Source of the DNA: Verrucomicrobium sp. BvORR034
Lineage (GTDB): Bacteria > Verrucomicrobiota > Verrucomicrobiia > Verrucomicrobiales > Verrucomicrobiaceae
Assembly (NCBI RefSeq): GCF_000739635.1
Contig: NZ_BATQ01000104.1
Span: 1-64,000, forward strand
DNA: 64,000 nucleotides
Direction: 5' to 3'
Shown: positions 43,209 to 51,807 of the stretch, piece after piece
Position numbering within the stretch: the stretch's first letter is position 1
Layout: every line of letters starts with the position of its first letter
Position numbers and translations under genes: made by a program
The notes under the pieces: model-generated
Told to the model about the DNA's origin: nothing
Databases searched by the model: none
What the model saw: only the letters and a program-made list of their open reading frames with translations

Positions 43209-43457
43209 TTAGATGCCACGCTGAATCTTGCGCACCACGAAGGCACCCACGGCAATGATCCCGGCCACAGGCACCAACGCAGCGAAGAGCGCGGTTGCCT
43301 GGGTGGAAAGGGAGGTCGCAGTGGCCTCGATTTCGGTGGTGTAGTCAGCGCGGGCGGTGCCGACCGTCACAAGGGCAAGGGTGCCCACTGCCAGCATGCG
43401 GCTGACGTTGCGATTGCGGGCGATTTTGCGCAGGGTGTTCTTGAGCGTGTTTTTCAC
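43209..43457 (-). CDS. Major coat protein, pVIII-like
   Basis: The 82-residue precursor has a long basic signal region (MKNTLKNTLRKIARNRNVSR), a hydrophobic signal helix and a signal-peptidase site at TARA. The mature part is a textbook pVIII: acidic N-terminus (DYTTEIEATATS), a hydrophobic helix (ALFAALVPVAGIIAVGAFVV) and a basic DNA-binding tail (RKIQRGI). A GTG start is used. Filament walls are built from thousands of copies. Confidence 0.92.
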   Translation of the reverse strand: MKNTLKNTLRKIARNRNVSRMLAVGTLALVTVGTARADYTTEIEATATSLSTQATALFAALVPVAGIIAVGAFVVRKIQRGI

Positions 43458-43518
43458 TTTGGTTTTGTCTTTCTTGGTGGCCCCGGGCTACGGGGCAGTT
43501 TGTTTTGTTGTCGGCTAG

Positions 43519-43722
43519 CTAGGCCGAAAGTTTCAGGCCCCCCACTTGCGCCACGGCGCCCACGTATAGGAGGGTCGTTGCTCTGCTTTCCGGGCAGGTT
43601 CCGACGTCCGGGCAATGATGCGATACAGGCGACCCGCAGAGAGGGCACGCCTTGTCTTCAAACGGGAGCATATCAAGCGGGCAGTCTTTGGGGGCATCTT
43701 CATAACTAAAGAAAAGGTTCAT
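43519..43722 (-). CDS. Small zinc-finger phage protein
   Basis: From ATG at 43722 the 67-residue product has CPLCG then HHCPDVGTCP, giving enough Cys and His residues for one zinc site, and a hydrophobic C-terminal third. It lies between the replication initiator and the coat gene, where Ff phages have small genes. Function unknown. Confidence 0.6.
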   Translation of the reverse strand: MNLFFSYEDAPKDCPLDMLPFEDKACPLCGSPVSHHCPDVGTCPESRATTLLYVGAVAQVGGLKLSA

Positions 43723-43845
43723 GGTTGTTTCCTTGATCGGTGTTTTCCGTCCGCCGCTTCGCGGGCATAGCTTCTCCATTCAAGTCGCCCCTGCGGGTTC
43801 GGTCCGGGGCTCGCTTCGCTCGCCCCGTCCCTCCCCTTGGGGAAC

Positions 43846-44544
43846 CTATCGAACGAAGGAAGTACCAGCCGGGTGCATGCTGGGGACCCACAGGCCGCCT
43901 TCATACGCTGGTGCTTGCTTCGTGCGATCAGCTGCCGCCTTGCGACGGCCCGACAGTGACAGCCCCGAGGTATCGGTGTTCTCTGTCCCTTCCGTAGGTC
44001 TTGGCTTTACCGAACCCCGCGCCCATTTTTCTACGCAGGCATTCGCCAAGATCACCTCGCGGCCGTAGTCGGATTCCTCGAACTTGCGCATTTCGTATGC
44101 GTTCGCCCGTGACCGACTCCATTCCTCAAGCCCCTTGAGAACGTATTGCACCCCGGAAAGTCGGGTGTCGAAAATACGCACGTCCGAATGACCCCCACCG
44201 CAGCGCTTCCAAATCTCCTTGATCGTGAAGCGTTCGGTTTGATTCATCCGCCCAGGGGGTAAGCCGCTGATCAGAATATGAAAATGGTAGCGTCCCTTGA
44301 ACTCCCCACGCTCCTCACGAGCGGCCCAAAGCAGCTTGGAAAAGTGCACCTTGTCGATGCGCTTTCCCTCGCCGTTTTTCTTGAGGCCCTTCGCGACTTC
44401 ACGCAGGAAGGCAAACAACATGTGCCGCCGACCGTCCACCTTGGGCACCGAGACGTGATTTTTTTCCCCGTCCTCTGAGCGATAGGTCAGAGTGACAAAG
44501 TACTGCCACGTTTCGAGGCTGAGGTTATAGACGTCTGGTGACAT
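43846..44544 (-). CDS. HUH-type rolling-circle replication initiator
   Basis: The 232-residue protein has the three HUH motifs in order: FVTLTY (about 16-21), the metal-binding HFH (87-89, in YHFHILISG), and a single Tyr motif GVQYVLKG with Y134 and K137. It should nick the phage plus-strand origin and covalently attach to the 5' end. The last ~60 residues are basic and low-complexity. In the 120 bases downstream there is a GC-rich hairpin (about 43806-43828). Confidence 0.85.
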   Translation of the reverse strand: MSPDVYNLSLETWQYFVTLTYRSEDGEKNHVSVPKVDGRRHMLFAFLREVAKGLKKNGEGKRIDKVHFSKLLWAAREERGEFKGRYHFHILISGLPPGRMNQTERFTIKEIWKRCGGGHSDVRIFDTRLSGVQYVLKGLEEWSRSRANAYEMRKFEESDYGREVILANACVEKWARGSVKPRPTEGTENTDTSGLSLSGRRKAAADRTKQAPAYEGGLWVPSMHPAGTSFVR

Positions 44545-44565
44545 CTGTCCGACGCGTAAAGTGTG

Positions 44566-44958
44566 TTACTTGCTGGCGGTTCCCGCGGCCGCTTTGACCG
44601 GGGCAGAGGCGGATCCCATCGGGATCTCGTCAGCGTCCGGGTGCACCATGGCCTCGATTGCCTCGGCGGTGTGCTCGCCCTTCACGATCTGGCCACGGAT
44701 CGCAATGAAGGCATTGCGGGCGGTCATTTCCTGCACGGCTACAGTGACTCGCTCGTCCACGGCTTCAGAGGGTCTTCCACCGCCAAACTCCTTGCGGAAT
44801 TTCTCGGCTTTCACAGTCATGATCATGGGCGTCGTGCACCGGAAGTGCTTCGATTTGTCGCCCAGGATAAGCTGATACATGCTGACCTTCTGACCGGGGT
44901 TCTGCTTGTCGGGGAACTCCAGTTTTTCGACACGTTGGATTTCTGCCTTGATTACCAT
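44566..44958 (-). CDS. Phage ssDNA-binding protein, pV-like
   Basis: From ATG at 44958 the 130-residue product begins MVIKAEIQRVEKLEFPDK, with a small beta-barrel-like core (MYQLILGDKSKHFRC, RVTVAVQEMTARNAFIAIRG) and a flexible Ala/acidic tail. Position just upstream of the initiator and size agree with a phage single-strand binding protein that coats the newly made viral strand; direct homology to gene V is not visible. The intergenic region upstream holds the structured repeat. Confidence 0.65.
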   Translation of the reverse strand: MVIKAEIQRVEKLEFPDKQNPGQKVSMYQLILGDKSKHFRCTTPMIMTVKAEKFRKEFGGGRPSEAVDERVTVAVQEMTARNAFIAIRGQIVKGEHTAEAIEAMVHPDADEIPMGSASAPVKAAAGTASK

Positions 44959-45049
44959 GGCTTTAGTTTTGGTTGTTGAGTTGATTGGCCCCGCTTGGGG
45001 TGCGACCAGCACGGCGGGGCGCGCACTGGCAGTTTCCGAGGCTCTTGCC

Positions 45050-45566
45050 GCCATCGTGGGCGGACTGGCATGTCAGGGAAATTTGACGCTGCACCGCACC
45101 CTGAAGGTCAGCGGGGTTGATGCAGCGGGCGGTTGTCCGATCATCCATCGAACGGAGTCCACCGCCAAAGTCTTGACGCCGCACCCCTCGACGGGGAGTT
45201 GCCAGGGCACGGCGGGTGCTTGACACGCGGAATCCGCCACGCGCTGGCACCAAAGAGGAGAGGGGGGCAGTCCGGCTATTTCCGCGCATGCCGCTCCCTC
45301 GTTGTGACCAATGGCACACGGGGAGTTTGGCAGGCCCGCGCTGATCTGGTCTCTGTTCGGAACAGACCAGAACGCAGGGCAGCAAGCTTCAATTCGCTTT
45401 GCGAGTCCACATTCAGGACAACACGGGTCCAGCGGTCGTGCGCTGGACTTGAGCCGACTTCACACAGGAAGCCAAAGGCTGATTGCACCAGTGACGGCGC
45501 AACGATGTTGCGGATTCTGTTCATGATAACTACGGGTCTCGTAAACCCGGCTGCTCGTAACAGCAC
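45050..45566. repeat. Phage intergenic region with structured repeat (right copy)
   Basis: This noncoding stretch lies in the 640-base gap between the AbiJ-like gene and the ssDNA-binding gene. Stable hairpins include GTCCAGCG with CGCTGGAC, CGGGT with ACCCG (45533-45549) and a TGGTC/GACCA stem near 45355. In inoviruses this region holds the replication origin and packaging signal. A second, diverged copy is at 34530-35057. Confidence 0.75.
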
Positions 45567-45599
45567 CGCGATATTCCACAATGACTATAACGGAGTCAA

Positions 45600-46427
45600 T
45601 TATTTTTTTGGCAAAACTTCCTCCAGGTAATTTGTAAACGCTGAGCAGGTCACCAGCATGAACTTTGCTTCAGCATGGGTCACAGTGGACTCTTCCATCA
45701 GTGCATGTCGCAAGCCTTCAGGTCCACAGGTCCAGGCATATAGCTTTGTGAAGCCCTCTTTTAGACAACTGGGGAGGGGGATCTTCTTCAAAGCTTCACC
45801 CAACGTACTGTGCCCGGTGCGCTGCCTACAGGCAGTTTCGACTGCGGAAATAGACTCTTTGATAACGTTTCGAAAGTCCGGGTGCGGGCGCAGGGCCAAA
45901 AGCTTCGCCGCAGTTTTGATATGGGTTGAGCTATGCGGGCATGAAGAAGCCATGGCCGATTCGACGGTCTGCACTTCTACTATGTCACTGATAGGTACAA
46001 TCATGCCACCAATGATCCGATAAGCAGAGAATTCTTGTTCGAATGCTCGATTGACCGCCCCCACCAAGTCTTCACGCCCAGGATTCCACTTGAGCACAAC
46101 AAACTCGAGTAGATCCAGCACGCGAAACCAGTCGCCCTCCAGGAAAAGGCTCTTCAATGTATCATACCCAATATGCTTGGAAGGGGTGCGATTGTAGCGA
46201 GACAGGGAGTCCAAATCCCAACCGAGGAAATACCAAATGCTGAGATAAAGCTCCTCTATCGCCTGCACTTTGGGCGTTGTGTAGTCCCACGCTCCAGAAC
46301 TCCAATCGTCCCAAATATGAAGCTTCAGGATGTTCCAGACCTTCCTTCGAAGAACATCAGACAAGCACTCTAATTGGGGACTGTCGGGAGTTTTTACGTA
46401 TCCGTGTCTTTGCGAAAACGTGTTCAT
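45600..46427 (-). CDS. AbiJ-like abortive infection protein
   Basis: From ATG at 46427 the 275-residue protein opens MNTFSQRHGYVKTP, the pattern I associate with the AbiJ_NTD4 domain, and its C-terminal half (PHPDFRNVIKESISAVETAC, GEALKKIPLP, LKEGFTKLYAW, GLRHALMEE with Arg240-His241) resembles the companion HEPN-like domain of that family. Such proteins act in phage abortive infection. It is set apart from the phage core, next to the right att site, and is AT-richer; it may protect the lysogen from other phages. The family call is from memory of its pattern, not a search. Confidence 0.65.
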   Translation of the reverse strand: MNTFSQRHGYVKTPDSPQLECLSDVLRRKVWNILKLHIWDDWSSGAWDYTTPKVQAIEELYLSIWYFLGWDLDSLSRYNRTPSKHIGYDTLKSLFLEGDWFRVLDLLEFVVLKWNPGREDLVGAVNRAFEQEFSAYRIIGGMIVPISDIVEVQTVESAMASSCPHSSTHIKTAAKLLALRPHPDFRNVIKESISAVETACRQRTGHSTLGEALKKIPLPSCLKEGFTKLYAWTCGPEGLRHALMEESTVTHAEAKFMLVTCSAFTNYLEEVLPKK

Positions 46428-46430
46428 AAA

Positions 46431-46465
46431 TAAAAACCCGCCCGTGTTACGAGCACGGACGGGCG
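46431..46465 (-). terminator. Terminator-like hairpin directly upstream of the AbiJ-like gene
   Basis: On the minus strand CGCCCGTCCGTG pairs with CACGGGCGGG, followed by five T residues, ending 4 bases before the ATG of the AbiJ-like gene. A terminator between promoter and gene suggests attenuation; it may otherwise insulate the phage from read-through out of the chromosome. Confidence 0.7.
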
Positions 46466-46469
46466 ACAA

Positions 46470-46538
46470 TTAAGTCTGGCCGAACAGAATCAGCGTTACG
46501 GCAAAAATAGGGGCAGCGGAGCAGCATGCAAGAGACAT
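46470..46538 (-). CDS. Possible leader peptide upstream of the AbiJ-like gene
   Basis: A 22-codon frame begins MSLACCSAAP, is hydrophobic in its second half (IFAVTLILFG) and stops 5 bases before the terminator-like hairpin. The layout (short ORF, terminator, gene) is that of transcription attenuation or a small membrane peptide. No clear Shine-Dalgarno; translation is uncertain. Confidence 0.3.
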   Translation of the reverse strand: MSLACCSAAPIFAVTLILFGQT

Positions 46539-46561
46539 CTTTTCAATACCTTTATTTTCAC

Positions 46562-46588
46562 CAGTCTATTTTACATTACGTACATTGT
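46562..46588 (-). other. Right att site, dif-like
   Basis: This repeats the left att site with two changes. On the minus strand it gives ATACAA, TGTACG and TAATGTAAAAT; over the 19 bases from AATGTA this differs from E. coli dif at four positions. It is the better dif match of the two sites. Confidence 0.7.
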
Positions 46589-46666
46589 ATCTAGTTATAA
46601 GTATTCCCCGGCGAGAGCTCCAAAACACCCTCAAACCCCCAATCTGCACTCAGTTCTGACAGTTTC

Positions 46667-46698
46667 CGGCTATAATCGGCTATAGTCGGCTATAGCCG
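46667..46698. repeat. Three tandem ~10-bp units next to the right att site
   Basis: CGGCTATAAT, CGGCTATAGT and CGGCTATAGC follow each other and the last forms a palindrome with its neighbour (CGGCTATAGCCG). It lies in the 400-base gene-free stretch between the att site and the SNF2 gene; nothing else is recognised there. Confidence 0.55.
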
Positions 46699-46988
46699 AT
46701 GCCTGGCCAATTCGCAGGTCTGAGCCTCATCCAAGTCACTTTGTGAGGCAGTGTTCCACGTGCAACATTCAGTATAAACGCCTGATTTTGAGGCCTCAGG
46801 ATTTCGAAGTTTTGACGCCGTCCGGCGCTGGGCTCACAAAGCTTCGCGCCAATTTGGACTGCCTCGCGTGAAGGCCGTTCTCAGAATCGCGCCAGCGTCC
46901 TGTGGCCACCGGCACAGACCCAGGCGCGTCCTGCAGCCTTGACGAAACTGCGAGACGCAACACTGAGACCATCCCGAGATGGCTGCCG

Positions 46989-49900
46989 TCACGCACCCAT
47001 GAGCATCTCTTCCAACTCGGAATCTGAGACCCCGGCCATGACGGTCGGATCGTCTTCCAAGGTCATGTCCATGATGGATCGCTTCTTCTCCTGGAGCTTG
47101 AGGATCTTCTCCTCCACCGTCCCTCTCGTCGCCAGGCGGTACGCTGTCACCGGCCTGCCCTGACCGATACGGTGCGCCCGGTCGATCGCCTGCGCCTCGA
47201 CGGCCGGATTCCACCAAGGATCCACCAGGAGCACGTGATCTGCTGCCGTCAGGTTGAGGCCGTAACCGCCAGCCTTGAGGCTGATGAGGAAAAGCTTCCG
47301 TTCTGGGTCTGATTGGAACGCTGACACCTGACCGCCGCGGTCCTGAGTGCCGCCATCCAGGTAGCTGTGAGCGATCTCCAAGCTCTGGACTTTGTCACGC
47401 ACTAAACGTAACATGCCTACGAACTGACTGAATATCAATGCTTTGCCGCCGCCGTCAATGATTTCTTGCAGTAATTCTTCCAGCATGGGCCATTTGCCGC
47501 CGGGTTGCCCTTTGAACTGATCTCCCAGCTTGAGAAGCCGGAGGTCGTTGCAGACCTGGCGCAGACGCAGGAGCACAGTGAACATAGTCATACGCGCCGA
47601 GCCTTGTCCGGTCCGCTTGCGGGCCGAGCGGATCTCCTCACGCCCTTCCTCCAGCAGGCGCTGGTACACCTCATTCTGCTCCCGGGTGAGTTCACACCAG
47701 ACCACTTTCTCGATCTTCTCCGGAAGATCCTTGGCCACCTCCCGCTTGGTGCGACGGAACAGGTAGGGCCGGATGAGCCGGCGCAGACGCTCCATGATGG
47801 CGCGCGACTGGGTGGACCGCCCCTCAGCCTGGCTGAGCGGTTTCACGAACCGGGACTGGAAATCCTCCAGCACAGGCAGGTATCGCGGCAGCATGAAGGC
47901 GAAGATGGACCAGAGATCCTTGATGGAGTTCTCCACCGGGGTACCCGTGAGGGCAAATCTCGCCTCCGCCTTGAGCTGACACAGCGCCTTGGCGGCAGCG
48001 GTATCCGGGTTTCGGATATAGCTGGCTTCGTCCAGCACGACGACGCAAAACTTAAGGTTCACGTAATACTCTAGATCTCTGATAATCAGAGCATAAGACG
48101 TAAATACCACGTCGTAATCGGCAAGGCTCCCCAGCTTCTCTTTGCGACCAGCTTCATGAGAAACATGGGTCTTGAGCTCGGGCGTGAAGCGGGCCGCTTC
48201 TTCTGACCAGTTCGACAAAAGCGAGGTGGGACAAATCACCAAGGCGGGCCCAACCGGCTCGCCCCCCTGCCCTTTTCCTCCCGCCGCGTTGACCCGAGCC
48301 CGGATGATACGGAGTAGCGCCAAGGTCTGCACGGTCTTGCCCAAACCCATCTCATCCGCCAGGAGCCCCGCCGCCCCTGAGCGGGTGTGCTGCTCAAGCC
48401 ATTGAACCCCTTCAAGCTGATAAGGTCGCAAGGTGTTTCCAAGCTCTGCAAGTAGCGTCTTGATCTGCGAAATTTCCAGTGCAGGCACCTTCAGTGGCAC
48501 CGCAGATTTGCCCGCGGGAAGGAAATCACTGAGCACCCCAAGCTGACGTGACCTGACGGCGATGGTCTGGCCGCCATGGCCAAAGCGCGACTCCACATCC
48601 TGCAGAGTCTCTTCCAGCTCCTCGCAGCCCTCAATATCCAGGAGATACCGACGCCCATCCTGAGCTCGAACATCCCGCTTGCCGCTGCGAATGAGGCGCA
48701 GGACTTCTTGGCGAGCGATGCGGAAACCATCGGCGGCCTCATAGGCCACCTCAAGGCTGAGCCAGTCCATACCCGCGCCCTGACGCGAGTCGGCCGCTGA
48801 CGAATCCCGGGGATCATCCTTGGTTCGCATCTGCGGGCGGATCGTTGCCAGACCGCGCGTGGCATTCCGCCAGCCGTCACCGTCCTGGATTTCAAAGAGC
48901 TCCTTCAGACGCGGCAACTCTGTGGCGACAAACCGCAGCACTTCAGACTCACCATCGATCGCCAGCACTCCTTGATGATCCATACGAAAGCCTGCTGACT
49001 CCAATCGCTGCCAAGCGCCCTGCTCCCGCAGCAAATTCCGATGCCGGAATCGCAGTGGATCTCCAGAAGGATCCGGAATCGGGTAGAGGTCTGTCTCGCG
49101 CCACTCGCGACCAAAGTCCGCCCCGAGGGTGACCGGATGAGATGCCTGAGGGACAGGATGCACCGTCAAGGAGGCCTCAACGCGTCGCAGAGAACCGTCG
49201 AGCCGGAGACCAAAGACCGGATCCGCGGGCACGACCCGCACCTTTGCCAGGGGAGCCGCCGGGCTTTCGACGTCCAGGATTTCCCCGAGCGCCCCGAGGT
49301 TGGCCGCCACCCAGCGGGGCGTGCGCTCCACTTTGCGGCGCGTAAAAAGCTCATCCAGAAACTGCCGCAAGTTATTCACATGCGGACCATCAAGAAGCAT
49401 AATCGTACCAGCCCCTTCATCGACTACCGACGAAACACCGCCAATACTCCTAACCGATAAAGCATTACTTAACACCTGAAGGTCAATGCTTTGCGATACG
49501 TTAACACGTACAATTTCATCAGAGAGATGCAAGTCATTGATAAGGAGCGCCTTCAGTGAGGATGTCACACTTGCAGAAGGTTTAGCGCTCAATGCGGGCA
49601 GTCCATTGTGGACCCGGGGATGTCCCTTCAATATTGTGAGTAACTCACCGAGATCTGCCGCAGGGAGTCGGAGTGGCATGGACTGGCATTTTAGTCCTCG
49701 CGTGAAAAGCCATTGGGCGATTTCCGCCTCTTTGGTCTCGCCACCGGCTTGGAAATCGAGGTACACCGGGACGGTTCCCTTGGGTAACTGAGAGAGATGA
49801 GAGAGAGGAATGTAGACGGTGAATTTTCCCGCTGGCACCGTGTTAAGATCCAGCACGGCTTTCGGAGTGGCATCGGCGCTTTTCACGCCCGCGGCATGAG

Positions 49901-50276
49901 AAGTCACACCCCTCGAAGACGAAGATCCGACCGGGCTGGCATACCGAGATGTTCCAGTACCTGGACGCGCCTCAGCCGTACCGGGTCCCGAACTGGCTGC
50001 TGGTCCGCCGCTGATCGCATAAAGTGCGACGGCCAATCCGTGCGAACAGATGAGGCCCCGCTGGGCATCACTGCAGGCACATCGGCAGTCCACCGTGCGC
50101 GCGTCCTTCACGGTCAGGGTGGCCTTGTAACGCCGTCCCCCCTGCCCTACCAGGCCCTGATAGACCTGGCCTTGATGGGAGGCTTCCGCCACGCCACCAG
50201 TCCGCACGTATTCCCTGGCCGACTTCATTGCCTGCCAGCCACCGATTTCACCGAGCCACTTTTCCGTCACCTGCAT
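46989..50276 (-). CDS. SNF2/SWI2-family helicase with N-terminal SWIM zinc finger
   Basis: The 1095-residue protein begins with a SWIM zinc finger (CRCACSDAQRGLICSHGLAVAL, about residues 65-86), continues with about 500 residues of uncharacterised sequence, and ends with a full SNF2 ATPase: DEMGLGKTVQTLALL (motif I), VVLDEASYIRN (II), LTGTPVENS (III), FRRTKREVAKDLP (IV region), ISLKAGGYGLNLTAADHVLLVDPWWNP (V) and AIDRAHRIGQGRPV (VI). Bacterial members remodel DNA-protein complexes or act with RNA polymerase (RapA-like). It is transcribed divergently from the ParA gene. Confidence 0.92.
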   Translation of the reverse strand: MQVTEKWLGEIGGWQAMKSAREYVRTGGVAEASHQGQVYQGLVGQGGRRYKATLTVKDARTVDCRCACSDAQRGLICSHGLAVALYAISGGPAASSGPGTAEARPGTGTSRYASPVGSSSSRGVTSHAAGVKSADATPKAVLDLNTVPAGKFTVYIPLSHLSQLPKGTVPVYLDFQAGGETKEAEIAQWLFTRGLKCQSMPLRLPAADLGELLTILKGHPRVHNGLPALSAKPSASVTSSLKALLINDLHLSDEIVRVNVSQSIDLQVLSNALSVRSIGGVSSVVDEGAGTIMLLDGPHVNNLRQFLDELFTRRKVERTPRWVAANLGALGEILDVESPAAPLAKVRVVPADPVFGLRLDGSLRRVEASLTVHPVPQASHPVTLGADFGREWRETDLYPIPDPSGDPLRFRHRNLLREQGAWQRLESAGFRMDHQGVLAIDGESEVLRFVATELPRLKELFEIQDGDGWRNATRGLATIRPQMRTKDDPRDSSAADSRQGAGMDWLSLEVAYEAADGFRIARQEVLRLIRSGKRDVRAQDGRRYLLDIEGCEELEETLQDVESRFGHGGQTIAVRSRQLGVLSDFLPAGKSAVPLKVPALEISQIKTLLAELGNTLRPYQLEGVQWLEQHTRSGAAGLLADEMGLGKTVQTLALLRIIRARVNAAGGKGQGGEPVGPALVICPTSLLSNWSEEAARFTPELKTHVSHEAGRKEKLGSLADYDVVFTSYALIIRDLEYYVNLKFCVVVLDEASYIRNPDTAAAKALCQLKAEARFALTGTPVENSIKDLWSIFAFMLPRYLPVLEDFQSRFVKPLSQAEGRSTQSRAIMERLRRLIRPYLFRRTKREVAKDLPEKIEKVVWCELTREQNEVYQRLLEEGREEIRSARKRTGQGSARMTMFTVLLRLRQVCNDLRLLKLGDQFKGQPGGKWPMLEELLQEIIDGGGKALIFSQFVGMLRLVRDKVQSLEIAHSYLDGGTQDRGGQVSAFQSDPERKLFLISLKAGGYGLNLTAADHVLLVDPWWNPAVEAQAIDRAHRIGQGRPVTAYRLATRGTVEEKILKLQEKKRSIMDMTLEDDPTVMAGVSDSELEEMLMGA

Positions 50277-50336
50277 GGGGATTTATCTTGCTGTCATGCA
50301 GGTTTGTGATGATGGAATGCGCCCGTCAAGCTGCGT

Positions 50337-51113
50337 ATGAGGATAGTTGCGATCGCGAACCAAAAGGGAGGTGTGGGAAAGACCACCACATCTCTAAATT
50401 TGTCTGCCTGTTTGGCAGCAAGAGGGCTGCGCGTGCTGCTCATTGACCTTGACCCCCAGGCCAATACGACGAGTGGCCTCGGCATCGCCCAGGAGGAGGG
50501 GGGGAGCCTATACCCCTGCCTGGTGAGCGATGTCAATCCCACCCAGGTGATCCGGAGCACCCGCCTGCCGAACCTTTCCATCATCCGCTCCCACCAGGAA
50601 CTGGCGGGGTGCGAAGTGGAGCTGGCCCAGACCGGTCACCACCTCACGCGTCTGCGGGATGTGATGAAGCCGCTGCGCTATAGCGGCCACTTTGACTATG
50701 CGATCATGGACTGCCCGCCCTCTCTGGGTGTGCTCATGACGGGTGCTCTCGCCGCGGCGGACGAACTGCTGGTGCCGATCCAGTGCGAGTACTTCGGCCT
50801 GGAAGGTCTTTCCAAGATCGTGCAGATCGTCCAGCAGATCCGCGAAAGCGGGGCCAATCCCGCCCTGGCGCTGGAAGGCATCGTGATGACGATGTTCGAC
50901 TCCCGGATGAACCTCTCCCAGCAGGTGGTCTCAGACGTGCGGAACTACTTCTCCCAGGTGGTGTATGACACCATCATCCCGCGCACGATCCGTCTTGGCG
51001 AAGCCCCGAGCTTTGGCAAGTCGATCATCGAGTACGAACCAAACGGTCGTGGCGCTCAGGCCTACCTGTCGCTGGCTGAGGAGTTCCTGCGTCGGCACGG
51101 GGATGCGCGGTAG
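50337..51113 (+). CDS. ParA/Soj family ATPase
   Basis: The 258-residue protein has the deviant Walker A KGGVGKTT near residue 10, the Walker A' region (LLIDLDPQAN) and Walker B (YAIMDCPPSLG), with the Soj-like opening RIVAIANQKGGVGKTT. It would organise chromosome segregation or position large complexes. No parB lies next to it, so it may be an orphan or have a distant partner. It shares a short intergenic region with the SNF2 gene. Confidence 0.9.
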   Translation: MRIVAIANQKGGVGKTTTSLNLSACLAARGLRVLLIDLDPQANTTSGLGIAQEEGGSLYPCLVSDVNPTQVIRSTRLPNLSIIRSHQELAGCEVELAQTGHHLTRLRDVMKPLRYSGHFDYAIMDCPPSLGVLMTGALAAADELLVPIQCEYFGLEGLSKIVQIVQQIRESGANPALALEGIVMTMFDSRMNLSQQVVSDVRNYFSQVVYDTIIPRTIRLGEAPSFGKSIIEYEPNGRGAQAYLSLAEEFLRRHGDAR

Positions 51114-51273
51114 GTCGGTAAACCAGTAATTCAGTAATTCGGTAGAACAGTGGTGGGGTAAACGGCGTGATGGGTGTCGAAGCACCCGGAGCTTACCTCT
51201 CACCTTTTACCATTTGCCTGAAGCTTCAGCACCTTTTGCGTCCAAATCGCGCCACTCGGTGCTATCCATCCCC

Positions 51274-51807
51274 ATGGACCCAGCCCCAGATCCCCACCGC
51301 GCTCTGGTGCCGCTGTTGATGCGGCATGAGCGGCAGATCTTTGCTTACATTTACACGCTGGTGCCGCACCGTCATGATGCGGAGGACATCCTGCAGGAGA
51401 CCTGCCTGACCATCTACGACAAGTTTCAGGAGTTCACCCCGGGCACCGATTTCCTGGCCTGGGCCATGCGCATCGCCTGGTGGAAGGTGCGCCAGGCCCG
51501 GCAGAAGTATGCGAGATCTAAGGTGGTCTTCAACGACGAGGTGCTGGAGGCGGTGGCTCACACCGCGGAAAACATGCAGGAGGAAACCTCCGCCATGCAG
51601 ATCTGCCTGGCCCAGTGCCTGCAAAAGCTGAATGAACGGGACCGGCGCATGATCCTGACCCGCTACGAGCGCGGCAGCGGCGTGGAGCGGGCGGCGATGG
51701 TGAGCGGTCGGTCGCTTCAGGCGGCCTACAAGGCGCTCATGCGGATCAAACAGGTGCTGCACGACTGCGTGACGAATTCCATGTCGAAAGAGGAGGCCCT
51801 GTCATGA
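51274..51807 (+). CDS. ECF sigma factor (Verrucomicrobia/Planctomycete type)
   Basis: From ATG at 51274 the 177-residue protein has region 2 (HRHDAEDILQETCLTIYDKFQEF and FLAWAMRIAWWKVRQARQ) and region 4 (LNERDRRMILTRYERGSGVERAAMVSGRS). The stop overlaps the start of the next FecR/LamG gene by 4 bases (ATGA), so the two form a signalling pair. The earlier in-frame start at 51214 adds an unlikely leader. Such sigma factors are numerous in this phylum. Confidence 0.9.
   Translation: MDPAPDPHRALVPLLMRHERQIFAYIYTLVPHRHDAEDILQETCLTIYDKFQEFTPGTDFLAWAMRIAWWKVRQARQKYARSKVVFNDEVLEAVAHTAENMQEETSAMQICLAQCLQKLNERDRRMILTRYERGSGVERAAMVSGRSLQAAYKALMRIKQVLHDCVTNSMSKEEALS

Larger units (their letters stand above)
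35081..46588 (-). mobile_element. Inovirus-type filamentous prophage integrated at a dif-like site
   Basis: The element runs from one 27-bp near-identical direct repeat to the other (unit about 11.5 kb). It holds the full filamentous-phage set on the minus strand in Ff-like order: ssDNA-binding protein, HUH replication initiator, major coat, attachment protein, pVI-like protein, Zot/pI and secretin/pIV. No integrase or transposase is present. Accessory genes sit at the two ends, including two candidate abortive-infection proteins. Filamentous prophages without their own recombinase, such as CTXphi, use host XerC/XerD, matching the dif-like ends. Confidence 0.9.
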
